DNA of 64,000 nucleotides from Flavobacterium sp. FEMGT703F (GCA_002786385.1 PGCN01000007.1:62001-126000); one strand, 5' to 3'. Positions 8,261 through 18,290 are shown, counted from the stretch's first letter. Notes: generated by a model not told the origin, from the sequence alone. Numbers and translations: made by a program.

Positions 8261-9427
8261 ATGAAACATTACTACCTGCTTTTTTTGCTGATTTTTGGTT
8301 GGACAGTTTCGGCACAAAACGTCGAGATAGCAATAATACTCAAAGACGCCGATACCAATTTACCGGTTGAAGACGCTACCGTTTTCGTTTTAAAAACCAA
8401 GCAATCATTGTTGAGCAACAGCGAAGGTAAAGTAACTTTCGTTCTAAATGGTTCGTCTAACATTCAGGTTACCCATTCTTCCTATGCTAAAGTGACTGTA
8501 CGGTCATCAGCCTTGCTCAAAACAGACAATGTTATTTACTTAAAAAGTACAGTAAATGATTTGGATGAAATTATTGTGACCAAACAACATCCGCAAAAGA
8601 TATTGAAGAATTTGGTAGATAATTCTGTAAAAAAGTTAACCGTTCCGGCGCGCTTGAAAGTCTACACGAGAGAGTTTTTTAAAATGGATGGGAATTACAC
8701 CTATTACAACGACGGATTGATGAATTTTCAATTGTTTGGAAAAGATAAAAATTTTAAAAGCAATATTTTAGTTGAGCAAAACAGGGCTTTCGGTCTGGTT
8801 TATGATCAAATTAACAGTGATGTTTTGGGATACAATCTCAACGATATCATGGAGAATTACTATAATTTCAAATACATAGATCCCATTACAGATATTGGCG
8901 GGAAAAAGAAATACGACTACGTTATTAAATCGTATTCAGCCAATCAAGATTTCAACATCATGATTGTTACGCCAATCGATAATACAAAATCATTGCGGGA
9001 TGATTTCAAGATTATTTATGATTGGAAGAAGAAAATCATCATTGAAATCAATACCACAGTATCGCCAACAACATTATCCAATGTAAAAGAGAAAAAAGCG
9101 GTTGGTTCCAAGAATATTTATAAGTCGACTTTCAAAGCGATTTACCGTTTGGAAGGTGAAAATTATTATTTAGTCAGTTCTAAAGAAGAAATTGGTTTTG
9201 AGCGAGTTGAAAAAAATAAAACCACTGATATTGAAGTCAGAAATTATTTTGTGACCACCAATTTCAGCAATCAAAATTACAGTTATAAAGAAAGTGAAGT
9301 CTTTAAAGATAAAACATTGTACAATAAGAAAAATGTCATTCTGTCTCCTTATTGGGATATTTCCGGGTTGAGTACTACGGATGCAGAGCAAACCATCATT
9401 AATGACTTGCAGGATCGAAAACCTTGA
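8261..9427 (+). CDS. Secreted protein with carboxypeptidase-regulatory-like domain
   Basis: A 388-residue protein with a clear signal peptide (MKHYYLLFLLIFGWTVSAQ); the start at 8261 was chosen for it. Residues of about 25-105 look like a CarboxypepD_reg-like beta-sandwich (DADTNLPVEDATVFV, LLSNSEGKVTFVL), common in Bacteroidota outer-membrane proteins. The remainder shows no catalytic motif that I recognise and is probably periplasmic or anchored to the outer membrane. It is divergent from the TonB receptor gene, with about 150 bases between them that could hold both promoters. A functional link is possible but not shown. Confidence 0.75.
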   Translation: MKHYYLLFLLIFGWTVSAQNVEIAIILKDADTNLPVEDATVFVLKTKQSLLSNSEGKVTFVLNGSSNIQVTHSSYAKVTVRSSALLKTDNVIYLKSTVNDLDEIIVTKQHPQKILKNLVDNSVKKLTVPARLKVYTREFFKMDGNYTYYNDGLMNFQLFGKDKNFKSNILVEQNRAFGLVYDQINSDVLGYNLNDIMENYYNFKYIDPITDIGGKKKYDYVIKSYSANQDFNIMIVTPIDNTKSLRDDFKIIYDWKKKIIIEINTTVSPTTLSNVKEKKAVGSKNIYKSTFKAIYRLEGENYYLVSSKEEIGFERVEKNKTTDIEVRNYFVTTNFSNQNYSYKESEVFKDKTLYNKKNVILSPYWDISGLSTTDAEQTIINDLQDRKP

Positions 9428-9441
9428 GCTTAGTTTGTACT

Positions 9442-9471
9442 TTGTTACTTGGTTTTATTGCGCTATATTTG
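9442..9471 (+). promoter_or_regulatory. Promoter of ychF
   Basis: TTG at 9442-9444 and TATATTTG at 9464-9471 are separated by 19 bases, matching the Bacteroidota sigma-A consensus (TTG, about 19 bases, TAnnTTTG). The -7 box lies inside a small GCGC inverted repeat. Confidence 0.65.
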
Positions 9472-9494
9472 CGCACTTTTAAAATACTTCATTC

Positions 9495-10589
9495 ATGAAA
9501 GCAGGAATTGTAGGATTACCAAACGTAGGGAAATCAACTTTATTTAATTGTTTGTCTAATGCGAAAGCACAAAGTGCAAACTTTCCGTTTTGTACCATTG
9601 AACCCAATATTGGAGTGGTAAATGTTCCTGATCCGAGAATCAACAAACTAGAAGAATTGGTTAAACCGGAGCGCGTACAAATGGCCACCGTTGATATTGT
9701 TGATATCGCGGGGTTGGTGAAAGGCGCCAGTAAAGGAGAAGGTTTAGGAAATCAATTCTTGGCCAACATCAGAGAGTGTAACGCCATTATCCACGTATTG
9801 CGTTGTTTTGATAACGATAATATCGTTCACGTTGACGGTAATGTAAATCCGATTCGCGATAAAGAAACTATTGACATAGAGTTGCAATTAAAAGACTTAG
9901 AAACAGTTGAAAAGCGCTTGGAAAAAGTCAACCGCGCTGCCAAAACCGGTAACAAAGAAGCACAAACAGAAAAAGCCTTGTTAGACCGAATTAGAGAAGC
10001 TCTTTTACAAGCCAAATCAGCCAGAACTGTTGTACCTCAAAACCACGAGGAAGAAGCTTTAATGGAAGATTTTCAATTAATTACCACCAAACCCGTATTG
10101 TACGTTTGCAATGTAAATGAAGAAGCCGCTGCTACCGGAAATGCTTACGTTGACCAAGTGCGTGAATTGGTAAAAGATGAAAATGCAGAAGTAATCGTAT
10201 TAGCTGTTGGTACTGAAGCCGATATCACCGAGTTAGAGACTTATGAAGAACGTCAAATGTTTTTGGAGGACTTAGGGTTGACTGAGCCGGGAAGTTCTGT
10301 ATTGATTCGCGCTGCTTATAAATTATTAAAATTACAAACCTATTTTACTGCCGGTGTTAAAGAAGTTCGTGCTTGGACTATCAACATTGGAGATACCGCG
10401 CCTAAAGCTGCCGGAGTAATTCACACCGATTTTGAAAAAGGATTTATCCGTGCTGAAGTCATCGCTTACGAAGACTTTGCGCATTACGGTTCAGAAGCCA
10501 AAGTAAAAGAAGCCGGAAAATTGAGAGTAGAAGGAAAAGAGTACGTGGTTAAAGATGGAGATGTAATGCATTTCCGATTTAACGTCTAG
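9495..10589 (+). CDS. ychF: Obg-family ATPase YchF
   Basis: A ribosome-associated P-loop NTPase of the OLA1/YchF branch, which binds ATP in preference to GTP and is tied to translation and oxidative stress responses. The P-loop GLPNVGKST is at residues 7-15, switch motif DIAGLVKGASKGEGLGNQFL is in the G domain, and a coiled-coil insert follows near residues 130-200. The C-terminal TGS-like domain contains VRAWTINIGDTAPKAAGVIHTDFEKGF. At 364 residues it matches the family closely. It has its own promoter and a terminator directly downstream, so it is likely monocistronic. Confidence 0.96.
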   Translation: MKAGIVGLPNVGKSTLFNCLSNAKAQSANFPFCTIEPNIGVVNVPDPRINKLEELVKPERVQMATVDIVDIAGLVKGASKGEGLGNQFLANIRECNAIIHVLRCFDNDNIVHVDGNVNPIRDKETIDIELQLKDLETVEKRLEKVNRAAKTGNKEAQTEKALLDRIREALLQAKSARTVVPQNHEEEALMEDFQLITTKPVLYVCNVNEEAAATGNAYVDQVRELVKDENAEVIVLAVGTEADITELETYEERQMFLEDLGLTEPGSSVLIRAAYKLLKLQTYFTAGVKEVRAWTINIGDTAPKAAGVIHTDFEKGFIRAEVIAYEDFAHYGSEAKVKEAGKLRVEGKEYVVKDGDVMHFRFNV

Positions 10590-10615
10590 CATCTTACGCT
10601 ATAACTTATATAAAC

Positions 10616-10649
10616 AAAGCTACTAAGTAATTTTAGTAGCTTTTTTTTT
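10616..10649 (+). terminator. Terminator of ychF
   Basis: An 11-bp stem (AAAGCTACTAA with TTAGTAGCTTT) and a six-base loop are followed by a run of T, 27 bases after the ychF stop codon. Confidence 0.85.
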
Positions 10650-10698
10650 GTTATTTTAAAAAAAGATATACCTTTAACATACCCTAAATCAACACACT

Positions 10699-11841
10699 AT
10701 GAAACTTCAACAACTAACTTTGAATGCCGAAAACAAAGAAGCTTTGCTTTTTTCTTCGGATGGTTTTCAAGAAAGTGAGGCTACCCTAGTCTTGGCTTTT
10801 GGCGAAAGAACCTTTTTAGAGCACTCTCAACCGTACTCTTTTTTGAAAAAACGATATCCCAATAGTACTATTGTTATTTGTTCTACTTCCGGACAAATAT
10901 CGAGTAGTGGATTGGTGGAAAACAGTTTAGTAATTACTGCCATGACTTTTGAAAAAACGGAGATTAAAACTTCTCAAACTGACATTCTACTTAATAATGA
11001 TGTTCATTCTTTAGGCAACACTATTAGGTCTGAGTTGTTTTCAGATGATTTAAAATCAATTTTGGTCATCTCTGAAGGAAGTTTTGTTAACGGAACAGAG
11101 TTAATAACCGAATTGAATCGACAAACCAACAACAGTGTGCCTGTTTTTGGAGGTTTAGCAGGCGATGAATACCATTTTGAAAAAACCATAGTCGGACTTA
11201 ATGCCGATGCTACTCAAGGTAAAATAGTGGCTATCGGATTTTATGGTGAACACATTCATTTTGGCTTTGCTTGCGAAGGAGGCTGGAGCGACTTTGGTCC
11301 GGAGCGTGAAGTAACAAAATCCGATAAAAATGTATTGTATAAAATCGGTGATCGTTTCGCGTTAGATCTTTACAAAGAATATTTAGGAAAATATGCCGAT
11401 GAATTGCCGGGTTCTTCTTTGTATTTTCCGCTATCGATGAAGGAAAATAGTCATTCAAAACCTGTTGTCAGAACCATACTTTCAATAGATGAAAAAAATA
11501 AATCTATGACTTTTGCCGGCAATATCCCGGAAGGTTCCAAAGTTCGATTGATGAAAGGTAACTTTGATAAATTGGTAGACGCATCCTATCAAGCGGCTTA
11601 TGAAATTAAAGAACATCAAAATAAAAACCCGCAATTGGCATTATTGGTTAGTTGTGTTGGTCGAAAAATAGTATTAGGCAACAGAACCGAAGAAGAGATA
11701 GAGGCGGTGAAAGAAGTTTTTGGTCAGAGTTTATTGGTTTGTGGCTTTTATTCTCACGGTGAAATTTCTCCGACGCTTGACCAAGTATCTTGTGAATTGC
11801 ACAATCAAACCATGACGATAACAACACTTTACGAATCTTAA
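10699..11841 (+). CDS. FIST-domain sensory protein
   Basis: A 380-residue cytoplasmic protein with FIST_N (about 25-215) and FIST_C (about 220-360) domains, which are proposed to bind small ligands such as amino acids and pass the signal to partner proteins. Typical features are VPVFGGLAGDEYHFEKTIV and the C-terminal GRKIVLGNRTEEEIEAVKEVFG and VCGFYSHGEISP. There is no signal peptide or membrane segment. The stop codon overlaps the start of the hybrid histidine kinase gene by one base, so the two are translationally coupled, and the kinase itself lacks a sensor domain. FIST is therefore probably its input module. A weak promoter-like TTTG and TACCTTTA pair with an 18-base spacer lies near 10647-10676. 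Confidence 0.88.
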   Translation: MKLQQLTLNAENKEALLFSSDGFQESEATLVLAFGERTFLEHSQPYSFLKKRYPNSTIVICSTSGQISSSGLVENSLVITAMTFEKTEIKTSQTDILLNNDVHSLGNTIRSELFSDDLKSILVISEGSFVNGTELITELNRQTNNSVPVFGGLAGDEYHFEKTIVGLNADATQGKIVAIGFYGEHIHFGFACEGGWSDFGPEREVTKSDKNVLYKIGDRFALDLYKEYLGKYADELPGSSLYFPLSMKENSHSKPVVRTILSIDEKNKSMTFAGNIPEGSKVRLMKGNFDKLVDASYQAAYEIKEHQNKNPQLALLVSCVGRKIVLGNRTEEEIEAVKEVFGQSLLVCGFYSHGEISPTLDQVSCELHNQTMTITTLYES

Positions 11842-13370
11842 TGATCATGGATAAAACTACGATTCACAGACAGCTTCAGAGACAAATCAGCAAATATTTG
11901 CCGAAAAATTTAGTGGCTGACCATCCGGAGCTTCAAAAGTTTATTGAAGTCGTCAATCTGTCTTATCAGAATTATGAGAAAGATGCCGAATTGGTGGAGC
12001 AGTCGACTCGTTTAAACGATATTGAGTATTCGGAAATCAACCAAAAATTAAAGGCGGAGTTATTCAAGAAAGAAGAAATCCATCAAAAATTAGTCTATGC
12101 GATTAACCAACTCAATGACAAAAAAGTAAAAGTTGGTGCAGATGGTAATCTTATTGAACTGCTCAATGTTTTAAATCAGGAAATCGACTTAAAAAAGGAA
12201 TTCCAGCGTCAGTTGTATTTGGCCAAATCCAATGCAGAAAAGGCGAATGAAGCCAAATCAGATTTTCTATCAGTGATGAGTCATGAAATCCGAACACCGC
12301 TCAACGCTATCATCGGTCTGATTTACATCATGGAAAAAGAAAATACGTTGTCGAGTTTTCAGGAAAACATTGAAGTGTTAAAGTATTCGGCACAAAATCT
12401 ATACTTGTTAATCAATAATATACTAGATTTCAGTAAGATTGAAGCAGGAAAAGTAGAGCTCGAAAATATTCCGTTCGATTTGCATGAATTAATCCAACAA
12501 ATCGCCAAATCACTTCAAATTAAAGCTGAAGAAAACAATGATACAATTGAAATTGACATAGATAAGAACTTTAAAGGGAACATTGTCAGCGATCCATTGC
12601 GCATTGGCCAAATCTTAACTAATTTAATTTCTAATGCCATCAAATTTACTCGCGAAGGTACTATTAAAGTCAAGGTGACCCAATTAGAACAAGACCAATA
12701 CCATTCTAAATTTAAAATTGAAGTCATCGACAGCGGTATTGGCATAGCCATCGAAAAGTTCCAACAAATCTTTGAAAAATTTGAACAGGCCGAAAATACG
12801 ACTACACGTAAGTTTGGCGGTACCGGATTGGGATTGGTAATTTCTAAAAAATTGTTGCAATTATTGGATTCCGATATCGAATTGGAAAGTGAAATAGGGA
12901 AAGGTTCTAACTTTAATTTTATTTTAAGCGTTCCTTATTTGTCAGATCACAGTACTGTAAATAATGATATTCTCTACCATGATTACATCGAAGAAAACTT
13001 GGATGGTTTGCGCGTGCTTTTGGTAGAAGACAATTTGATTAACGTTAAAGTAGCCGAAAAAATCCTGTCGCAATGGAACGTTCAGGTGGAAGTGGCCTTA
13101 AATGGTTTAATTGCTACACAAATGTACGAATCCGGCAAATACGATATTATTTTAATGGACCTAGCCATGCCAGTCATGGATGGCTATGAAGCCACCATTA
13201 ATATTCGTTTTCGAGATATTAATGTGCCGATTATTGCTCTGACGGCTTCGGCATCCTATGGGTATTTAGAAAAAGCCATGCTGATCGGAATTAATGAATA
13301 CATCTTGAAACCATTCAATCCGAAGGAACTCAATTTGAAATTGAGAAAACATTTCAAAACGGCTGTTTAA
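11841..13370 (+). CDS. Soluble hybrid histidine kinase
   Basis: A 509-residue cytoplasmic two-component kinase. Residues of about 1-135 are helical and coiled-coil with no PAS, GAF or membrane segment. The DHp domain carries His148 in SVMSHEIRTPLN. The ATPase domain has LTNLISNAIKF (N box), DSGIGI (G1) and GGTGLGL (G2). A receiver domain from about residue 390 has the acidic pair in LVEDN, the phospho-acceptor Asp440 in LMDLAMPVMDG and the Lys of ILKPF. The start overlaps the FIST gene stop by one base; a second ATG two codons later is equally possible. No DNA-binding output is present, so the final target is unknown. Confidence 0.92.
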   Translation: MIMDKTTIHRQLQRQISKYLPKNLVADHPELQKFIEVVNLSYQNYEKDAELVEQSTRLNDIEYSEINQKLKAELFKKEEIHQKLVYAINQLNDKKVKVGADGNLIELLNVLNQEIDLKKEFQRQLYLAKSNAEKANEAKSDFLSVMSHEIRTPLNAIIGLIYIMEKENTLSSFQENIEVLKYSAQNLYLLINNILDFSKIEAGKVELENIPFDLHELIQQIAKSLQIKAEENNDTIEIDIDKNFKGNIVSDPLRIGQILTNLISNAIKFTREGTIKVKVTQLEQDQYHSKFKIEVIDSGIGIAIEKFQQIFEKFEQAENTTTRKFGGTGLGLVISKKLLQLLDSDIELESEIGKGSNFNFILSVPYLSDHSTVNNDILYHDYIEENLDGLRVLLVEDNLINVKVAEKILSQWNVQVEVALNGLIATQMYESGKYDIILMDLAMPVMDGYEATINIRFRDINVPIIALTASASYGYLEKAMLIGINEYILKPFNPKELNLKLRKHFKTAV

Positions 13371-13412
13371 AATCGATTTTTAAGTCGGCTCCGACTTTAA
13401 GGTGTTGTGAAA

Positions 13413-13440
13413 TTTGTCAATATCATTCTTAATAACTTTG
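13413..13440 (+). promoter_or_regulatory. Probable promoter of parE
   Basis: TTTG at 13413-13416 and TAACTTTG at 13433-13440 with a 16-base spacer fit the Bacteroidota promoter, although the spacer is short. A small inverted repeat (AAGTCG/CGACTT, 13382-13397) just upstream follows the kinase gene and has no T run. Confidence 0.45.
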
Positions 13441-13503
13441 ACGAAAACCCTTTTAAAAATCACCCGAATTCCACTATATTAGCGGAAAATCGTTATTTTT
13501 AAA

Positions 13504-15357
13504 ATGGCCGAACAAAATCAATATACCGAAGACAATATCCGTTCCCTCGATTGGAAAGAACACATCCGAATGCGTCCCGGAATGTACATCGGAAAGCTCG
13601 GCGACGGTTCTTCACCCGATGACGGAATTTACATCTTACTCAAAGAAGTAATCGACAACTGTATCGACGAATTCGTTATGGGCGCCGGTAAAGTCATTGA
13701 AGTGACCATCAAAGACAAAATGGTTACCGTACGCGATTACGGTCGTGGTATACCGCTCGGGAAAGTGGTTGATGTCGTTTCCAAAATGAACACCGGTGGA
13801 AAATACGATTCCAAAGCCTTCAAAAAATCCGTTGGTTTGAATGGTGTCGGAACCAAAGCAGTAAACGCTTTATCCAATTATTTCCGTGTCGAATCGGTGC
13901 GAGACAACCAATTGAAAGCTGCCGAATTTTCAGCCGGTAATTTAACTTCAGAAGAAGACGTACAAGAAACTACCAAACGCAAAGGAACCAAAGTGGCCTT
14001 TGTGGCTGATGATGCCATCTTTAAAAACTACAAATACCGTAACGAGTATGTGGTTCGCATGCTCAAAAACTATTGTTATCTCAACACGGGATTAACCATT
14101 TATTACAACGGCGAAAAGTATTATTCTGATAATGGTTTAAAAGATTTATTAGAAGAAACCATCGTTGAAGAAGACATGCAATATCCCATCATCCATTTGT
14201 TAGGTGACGATATTGAAGTGGCTATCACACACAGTAAATCACAATATTCCGAAGAATACCATTCGTTCGTAAACGGTCAAAATACCACGCAAGGCGGAAC
14301 GCATTTAGGAGCTTTCCGAGAAGCTATTGTTAAAACGATTAAAGAGTTTTACAACAAGAATTTTGAAGCTTCCGATATACGTAAATCCATCGTTTCCGCT
14401 ATTTCGGTCAAAGTAGAAGAGCCGGTATTCGAATCGCAAACCAAAACCAAGTTGGGTTCTACTGAGATTGGTCCGAATGGTCCGTCGGTGCGAACGTTTG
14501 TCAACGATTTTATCAAAACTAAATTAGACAACTTTTTACATAAAAATCCGGAGACAGCCGATTTACTTCTGCGCAAAATTCTCCAAGCCGAACGCGAGCG
14601 TAAAGAATTATCCGGTATTCGTAAACTGGCTAAAGAGCGTGCAAAAAAAGCGAGTTTACACAACAAAAAACTCCGCGATTGTCGTGTGCATTTAACTGAT
14701 GCTAAGAATCCGAGAAGCTTAGAAAGCACTTTGTTTATTACTGAGGGAGATTCGGCTTCTGGTTCCATTACCAAATCGCGCGATGTGAATACCCAAGCGG
14801 TTTTCAGTTTGCGCGGTAAACCGTTAAACTCGTATGGCATGACCAAAAAAATTGTCTACGAAAACGAAGAGTTCAACTTATTACAAGCGGCTTTAGACAT
14901 CGAAGAAGACATGGGCGATTTGCGTTACAACAACATTGTAATCGCTACCGATGCCGATGTCGATGGTATGCACATTCGCTTGTTGTTAATCACATTCTTT
15001 TTGCAGTTTTTCCCGGAGCTAATCAAAGACGGACACTTATACATTTTGCAAACACCATTATTCCGTGTGCGTAACAAAAAGGAAACCATCTATTGCTATT
15101 CCGAACAAGAACGTATAAACGCTATCGAAAAACTCAAACCCAAACCGGAAATCACCCGATTCAAAGGATTGGGAGAAATTTCACCGGACGAGTTCAAGCA
15201 TTTTATTGGACAAGACATCCGTTTAGATCCGGTAATGTTAGACAAAGCAACGTCTATCGAAACCTTACTCGAGTTTTATATGGGCAAAAACACCCCGGAC
15301 CGACAAGATTTCATCATCAATAACTTGAAGGTGGAATTGGATGTGGTGGAAGAATAA
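13504..15357 (+). CDS. parE: DNA topoisomerase IV subunit B
   Basis: ATPase subunit of topoisomerase IV, which decatenates chromosomes. The GHKL ATPase domain has [13 protein letters not shown] and [13 protein letters not shown] near residues 20-55. The TOPRIM domain has EGDSASGS and the metal-binding DADVDGMHI. At 617 residues it matches ParE-type proteins, and the immediately downstream parC supports topoisomerase IV rather than gyrase. 155 bases separate it from parC, and that gap starts with an octad repeat array right after the stop codon. Start ATG at 13504 gives the standard N-terminus. Confidence 0.95.
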   Translation: MAEQNQYTEDNIRSLDWKEHIRMRPGMYIGKLGDGSSPDDGIYILLKEVIDNCIDEFVMGAGKVIEVTIKDKMVTVRDYGRGIPLGKVVDVVSKMNTGGKYDSKAFKKSVGLNGVGTKAVNALSNYFRVESVRDNQLKAAEFSAGNLTSEEDVQETTKRKGTKVAFVADDAIFKNYKYRNEYVVRMLKNYCYLNTGLTIYYNGEKYYSDNGLKDLLEETIVEEDMQYPIIHLLGDDIEVAITHSKSQYSEEYHSFVNGQNTTQGGTHLGAFREAIVKTIKEFYNKNFEASDIRKSIVSAISVKVEEPVFESQTKTKLGSTEIGPNGPSVRTFVNDFIKTKLDNFLHKNPETADLLLRKILQAERERKELSGIRKLAKERAKKASLHNKKLRDCRVHLTDAKNPRSLESTLFITEGDSASGSITKSRDVNTQAVFSLRGKPLNSYGMTKKIVYENEEFNLLQAALDIEEDMGDLRYNNIVIATDADVDGMHIRLLLITFFLQFFPELIKDGHLYILQTPLFRVRNKKETIYCYSEQERINAIEKLKPKPEITRFKGLGEISPDEFKHFIGQDIRLDPVMLDKATSIETLLEFYMGKNTPDRQDFIINNLKVELDVVEE

Positions 15358-15361
15358 GATT

Positions 15362-15401
15362 TTTAGATTCTGAGCGGCTGAGTTACTGAGCTGCTGAGAA
15401 T
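15362..15401 (-). repeat. Octad repeat array after parE, inverted orientation
   Basis: Five 8-base units in strict register, each with TNAG or TGAG in the same columns (TTTAGATT, then four starting CTGAG), begin five bases after the parE stop. Read on the minus strand they are CTCAG-type units, which is the same pattern as the array in front of parC but in the opposite orientation. Confidence 0.72.
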
Positions 15402-15482
15402 GATGCAAATAGGTTTAAATAAAATACAATTAGTAGTAAATCAATAATTACGGTTATTAAGAGAATTGGACATAAGTTCAAA

Positions 15483-15506
15483 CTCAGAAACTTAGCTACT
15501 TAGCAA
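15483..15506 (+). repeat. Octad repeat leader of parC
   Basis: Three 8-base units (CTCAGAAA, CTTAGCTA, CTTAGCAA) and a partial fourth run directly into the parC ATG at 15513. Paired with the inverted array at 15362-15401, it could form a long imperfect stem spanning the parE-parC gap. Confidence 0.72.
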
Positions 15507-15512
15507 CTTTAT

Positions 15513-18230
15513 ATGAAAGACGAAGAAGACGATATCATTCCTAACGAAGACGACAACGAAGCGTTGAACGAGTCAACTAACGATGAAAATGCTGATGAAG
15601 GTTTTGACGATGTCATTCGCCCTTCCACCGGCAGTCATTTTTATGAAAACGATGAGAATCCCGAAGACACCATTACCAAGGTAACCGGTATGTACAAGGA
15701 TTGGTTCCTCGATTACGCTTCTTATGTAATCTTGGAACGCGCCGTTCCCGCTATTGAAGACGGTTTTAAACCGGTACAACGTCGTATCATGCACTCGATG
15801 AAAGAGTTAGATGATGGTCGTTACAACAAAGTGGCCAACATTGTTGGGCATACGATGCAATACCATCCGCACGGTGACGCGAGCATAGGCGATGCCATAG
15901 TGCAAATAGGGCAGAAGGACTTGCTCATCGACATGCAAGGAAACTGGGGAAATATCCTAACCGGAGACGGTGCTGCGGCTTCGCGTTACATTGAAGCGCG
16001 CATTTCCAAACTCGGACACGAAATTCTCTATTCGCCTAAAATTACCACTTGGGGTGTTTCTTATGACGGCCGTAGGGCAGAACCGATCAACCTTCCTGTG
16101 AAGTTTCCGCTATTGTTAGCCCAAGGCGCTGAAGGAATCGCTGTTGGTTTATCGACAAAAGTATTGCCGCATAACTTTATTGAACTCATCGATTGTTCGA
16201 TTAAAGTCTTAAAAAACAAACCGTTTACCCTGTATCCAGATTTCCCGACAGCCGGTATCGCTGATGTGTCGAATTACAATGACGGTATGCGTGGCGGTCG
16301 CGTTCGAGTACGTGCTAAAATCAGCCAACTCGACAAACAAACTTTGGTAATTACCCAAATTCCGTTTTCAACCAATACTTCAACGTTGATTGACAGTATC
16401 TTGAAAGCCAATGAAAAAGGGAAAATAAAAATCAAAAAAATAGAAGATAACACTGCTGCCGAAGTGGAAATTGTAATTCACTTACCGCCTGGTGTTTCCC
16501 CGGATAAAACCATCGATGCTTTGTATGCCTTTACGGCTTGTGAAACGTCGGTAGCACCTTTAGGATGTGTGATTGAAAACCACAAACCGCGTTTTATCGG
16601 GGTTTCGGATATGTTGAAAATTTCCACACACAGAACGGTTGACTTGCTTAAACGCGAATTGGAAATCCAGTTGGATGAGTTGGAAAACAAATGGCATTTT
16701 TCGACTTTGGAAAAAATCTTTATTCGAGAAGAGATGTACATCGACTTCAAGTTGTATTCCGACAGGGAATCGCTTTACGTTTATATGTACGACCGTTTCA
16801 AACCGTTTGCCAAATCCTTTGTGCGTGAGATTAACGACGACGATTTACAAAAACTGACGCAGATTCCGATGATTCGTATAACGCGTTTCGACTCAGACAA
16901 AGCCGATGACGCCATTGCTAAATTGGAAGCCGAAATGGAGCAAGTGAAACACCATTTGGACAACATTATCGACTTTTCCATTGCTTACTTCCAAAATTTG
17001 AAAGACAAATTCGGTAAAGGCAGAGAACGTTTGACCGAGTTGAGGAGTTTTGATACTATTGAAGCCACCAAAGTAGTTTTGAGAAATACTAAACTATACG
17101 TCAATAAGGAAGAAGGTTTCTTCGGAACCGGATTGAAAAAAGACGAATACGTAGCCGATTGTTCTGATATCGATGATGTAATTGTATTTTTACGAGATGG
17201 TAAAATGATGGTCTCTAAAGTTGACGAAAAGAAGTTTGTTGGCAAAGATATTATTCACATTGCCGTATTCGACAAAAACGACAAACGCACGATTTACAAT
17301 ATGATTTACCGCGATGGTAAAAACGGTTCCGCTTTTATCAAACGATTCAACGTATCCGGAATTACTCGAGATAAGTTTTACGATTTAACACAAGAAAAAG
17401 CCGGTAGTCAAGTCTTATATTTTTCAGCCAATCCTAATGGAGAAGCGGAAACAGTTACTATTTTACTCCGTCAAATAGGCAGTGTTAAGAAACTGAAATG
17501 GGATGTTGATTTTTCCGAAATTGCTATTAAAGGTAGAGCTTCGCGCGGAAATACGGTGACTAAATATCCGATTAAGAAAATAGAGTTAAAGGAAAAAGGC
17601 ATTTCTACTTTGCGTCCGCGTAAAGTTTGGTTCGACGATACCGTGCAACGCTTGAATGTAGATGGTAGAGGCGAATTGTTAGGCGAATTCCGTCCGAACG
17701 ATCGCTTGTTGATTATCAACCAAAACGGTAAACTGAAAACGATTATTCCGGAATTGACCACACATTTCGAGGAAGGCATGATTGTACTGGAAAAGTGGTA
17801 TCCGAAGAAACCAATTTCAGCCATTTATTATGATGGCGAAAAAGAGCGTTATTTTATCAAACGCTTTTTGGTGGAAAACGAAAACAAAGAAGAGATTTTC
17901 ATTACCGAACACGAAAAATCGCAATTGGAGATTGTATCAACAGATTGGCGTCCGGTAGCTGAAGTGGTTTTTGCCAAAGTAAAAGGTGTTCAAAAAGATA
18001 CGATTACAGTCGACTTGGAACAGTTTATAGCCGTTAAAGGGATTAAAGCACTTGGTAACCAATTGACAGCAGACAAATTAAAACAAATTAACTTACTCGA
18101 ACCATTACCGTTTGAAGAACCGGAAGAAGTTGAGCCGGAAGAAATGGAAGTAAGCGGTGAAAGTAACCTAACCGAAGACATCCAAACTGAAACCGATGAT
18201 GACGGTCAAATAACGTTAAGCCTAGAATAA
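15513..18230 (+). CDS. parC: DNA topoisomerase IV subunit A
   Basis: DNA breakage and rejoining subunit of topoisomerase IV. The N-terminal 50 residues are strongly acidic. The breakage-reunion domain has RALPAI-like ERAVPAIEDGFKPVQRRI and the catalytic tyrosine Tyr159 in AAASRYIEAR. A coiled-coil near residues 455-500 follows, and the C-terminal part (about 520-850) carries the beta-pinwheel DNA-wrapping region. The acidic tail after about residue 865 is rich in Glu. At 905 residues it is longer than Escherichia coli ParC, as usual for Bacteroidota. It lies after parE with the octad repeats between them and has its own terminator. Confidence 0.95.
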   Translation: MKDEEDDIIPNEDDNEALNESTNDENADEGFDDVIRPSTGSHFYENDENPEDTITKVTGMYKDWFLDYASYVILERAVPAIEDGFKPVQRRIMHSMKELDDGRYNKVANIVGHTMQYHPHGDASIGDAIVQIGQKDLLIDMQGNWGNILTGDGAAASRYIEARISKLGHEILYSPKITTWGVSYDGRRAEPINLPVKFPLLLAQGAEGIAVGLSTKVLPHNFIELIDCSIKVLKNKPFTLYPDFPTAGIADVSNYNDGMRGGRVRVRAKISQLDKQTLVITQIPFSTNTSTLIDSILKANEKGKIKIKKIEDNTAAEVEIVIHLPPGVSPDKTIDALYAFTACETSVAPLGCVIENHKPRFIGVSDMLKISTHRTVDLLKRELEIQLDELENKWHFSTLEKIFIREEMYIDFKLYSDRESLYVYMYDRFKPFAKSFVREINDDDLQKLTQIPMIRITRFDSDKADDAIAKLEAEMEQVKHHLDNIIDFSIAYFQNLKDKFGKGRERLTELRSFDTIEATKVVLRNTKLYVNKEEGFFGTGLKKDEYVADCSDIDDVIVFLRDGKMMVSKVDEKKFVGKDIIHIAVFDKNDKRTIYNMIYRDGKNGSAFIKRFNVSGITRDKFYDLTQEKAGSQVLYFSANPNGEAETVTILLRQIGSVKKLKWDVDFSEIAIKGRASRGNTVTKYPIKKIELKEKGISTLRPRKVWFDDTVQRLNVDGRGELLGEFRPNDRLLIINQNGKLKTIIPELTTHFEEGMIVLEKWYPKKPISAIYYDGEKERYFIKRFLVENENKEEIFITEHEKSQLEIVSTDWRPVAEVVFAKVKGVQKDTITVDLEQFIAVKGIKALGNQLTADKLKQINLLEPLPFEEPEEVEPEEMEVSGESNLTEDIQTETDDDGQITLSLE

Positions 18231-18256
18231 TTAGACATCTTCAACTTAAAATAAAT

Positions 18257-18290
18257 AAAAAATCTCGCTCTTTCGGGCGAGATTTTTTCT
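18257..18290 (+). terminator. Terminator of parC
   Basis: An 8-bp stem (AATCTCGC with GCGAGATT) with an eight-base loop is followed by TTTTTT. A-rich sequence on the other side could let it work for the convergent PAS gene as well. Confidence 0.85.

Noticed and set aside
14349..14846. Open frame antisense to parE
   Set aside because: It is long but overlaps a strongly conserved gene in the opposite frame and has no family motif. Similar antisense frames exist in parC, rlmD and the FIST gene.
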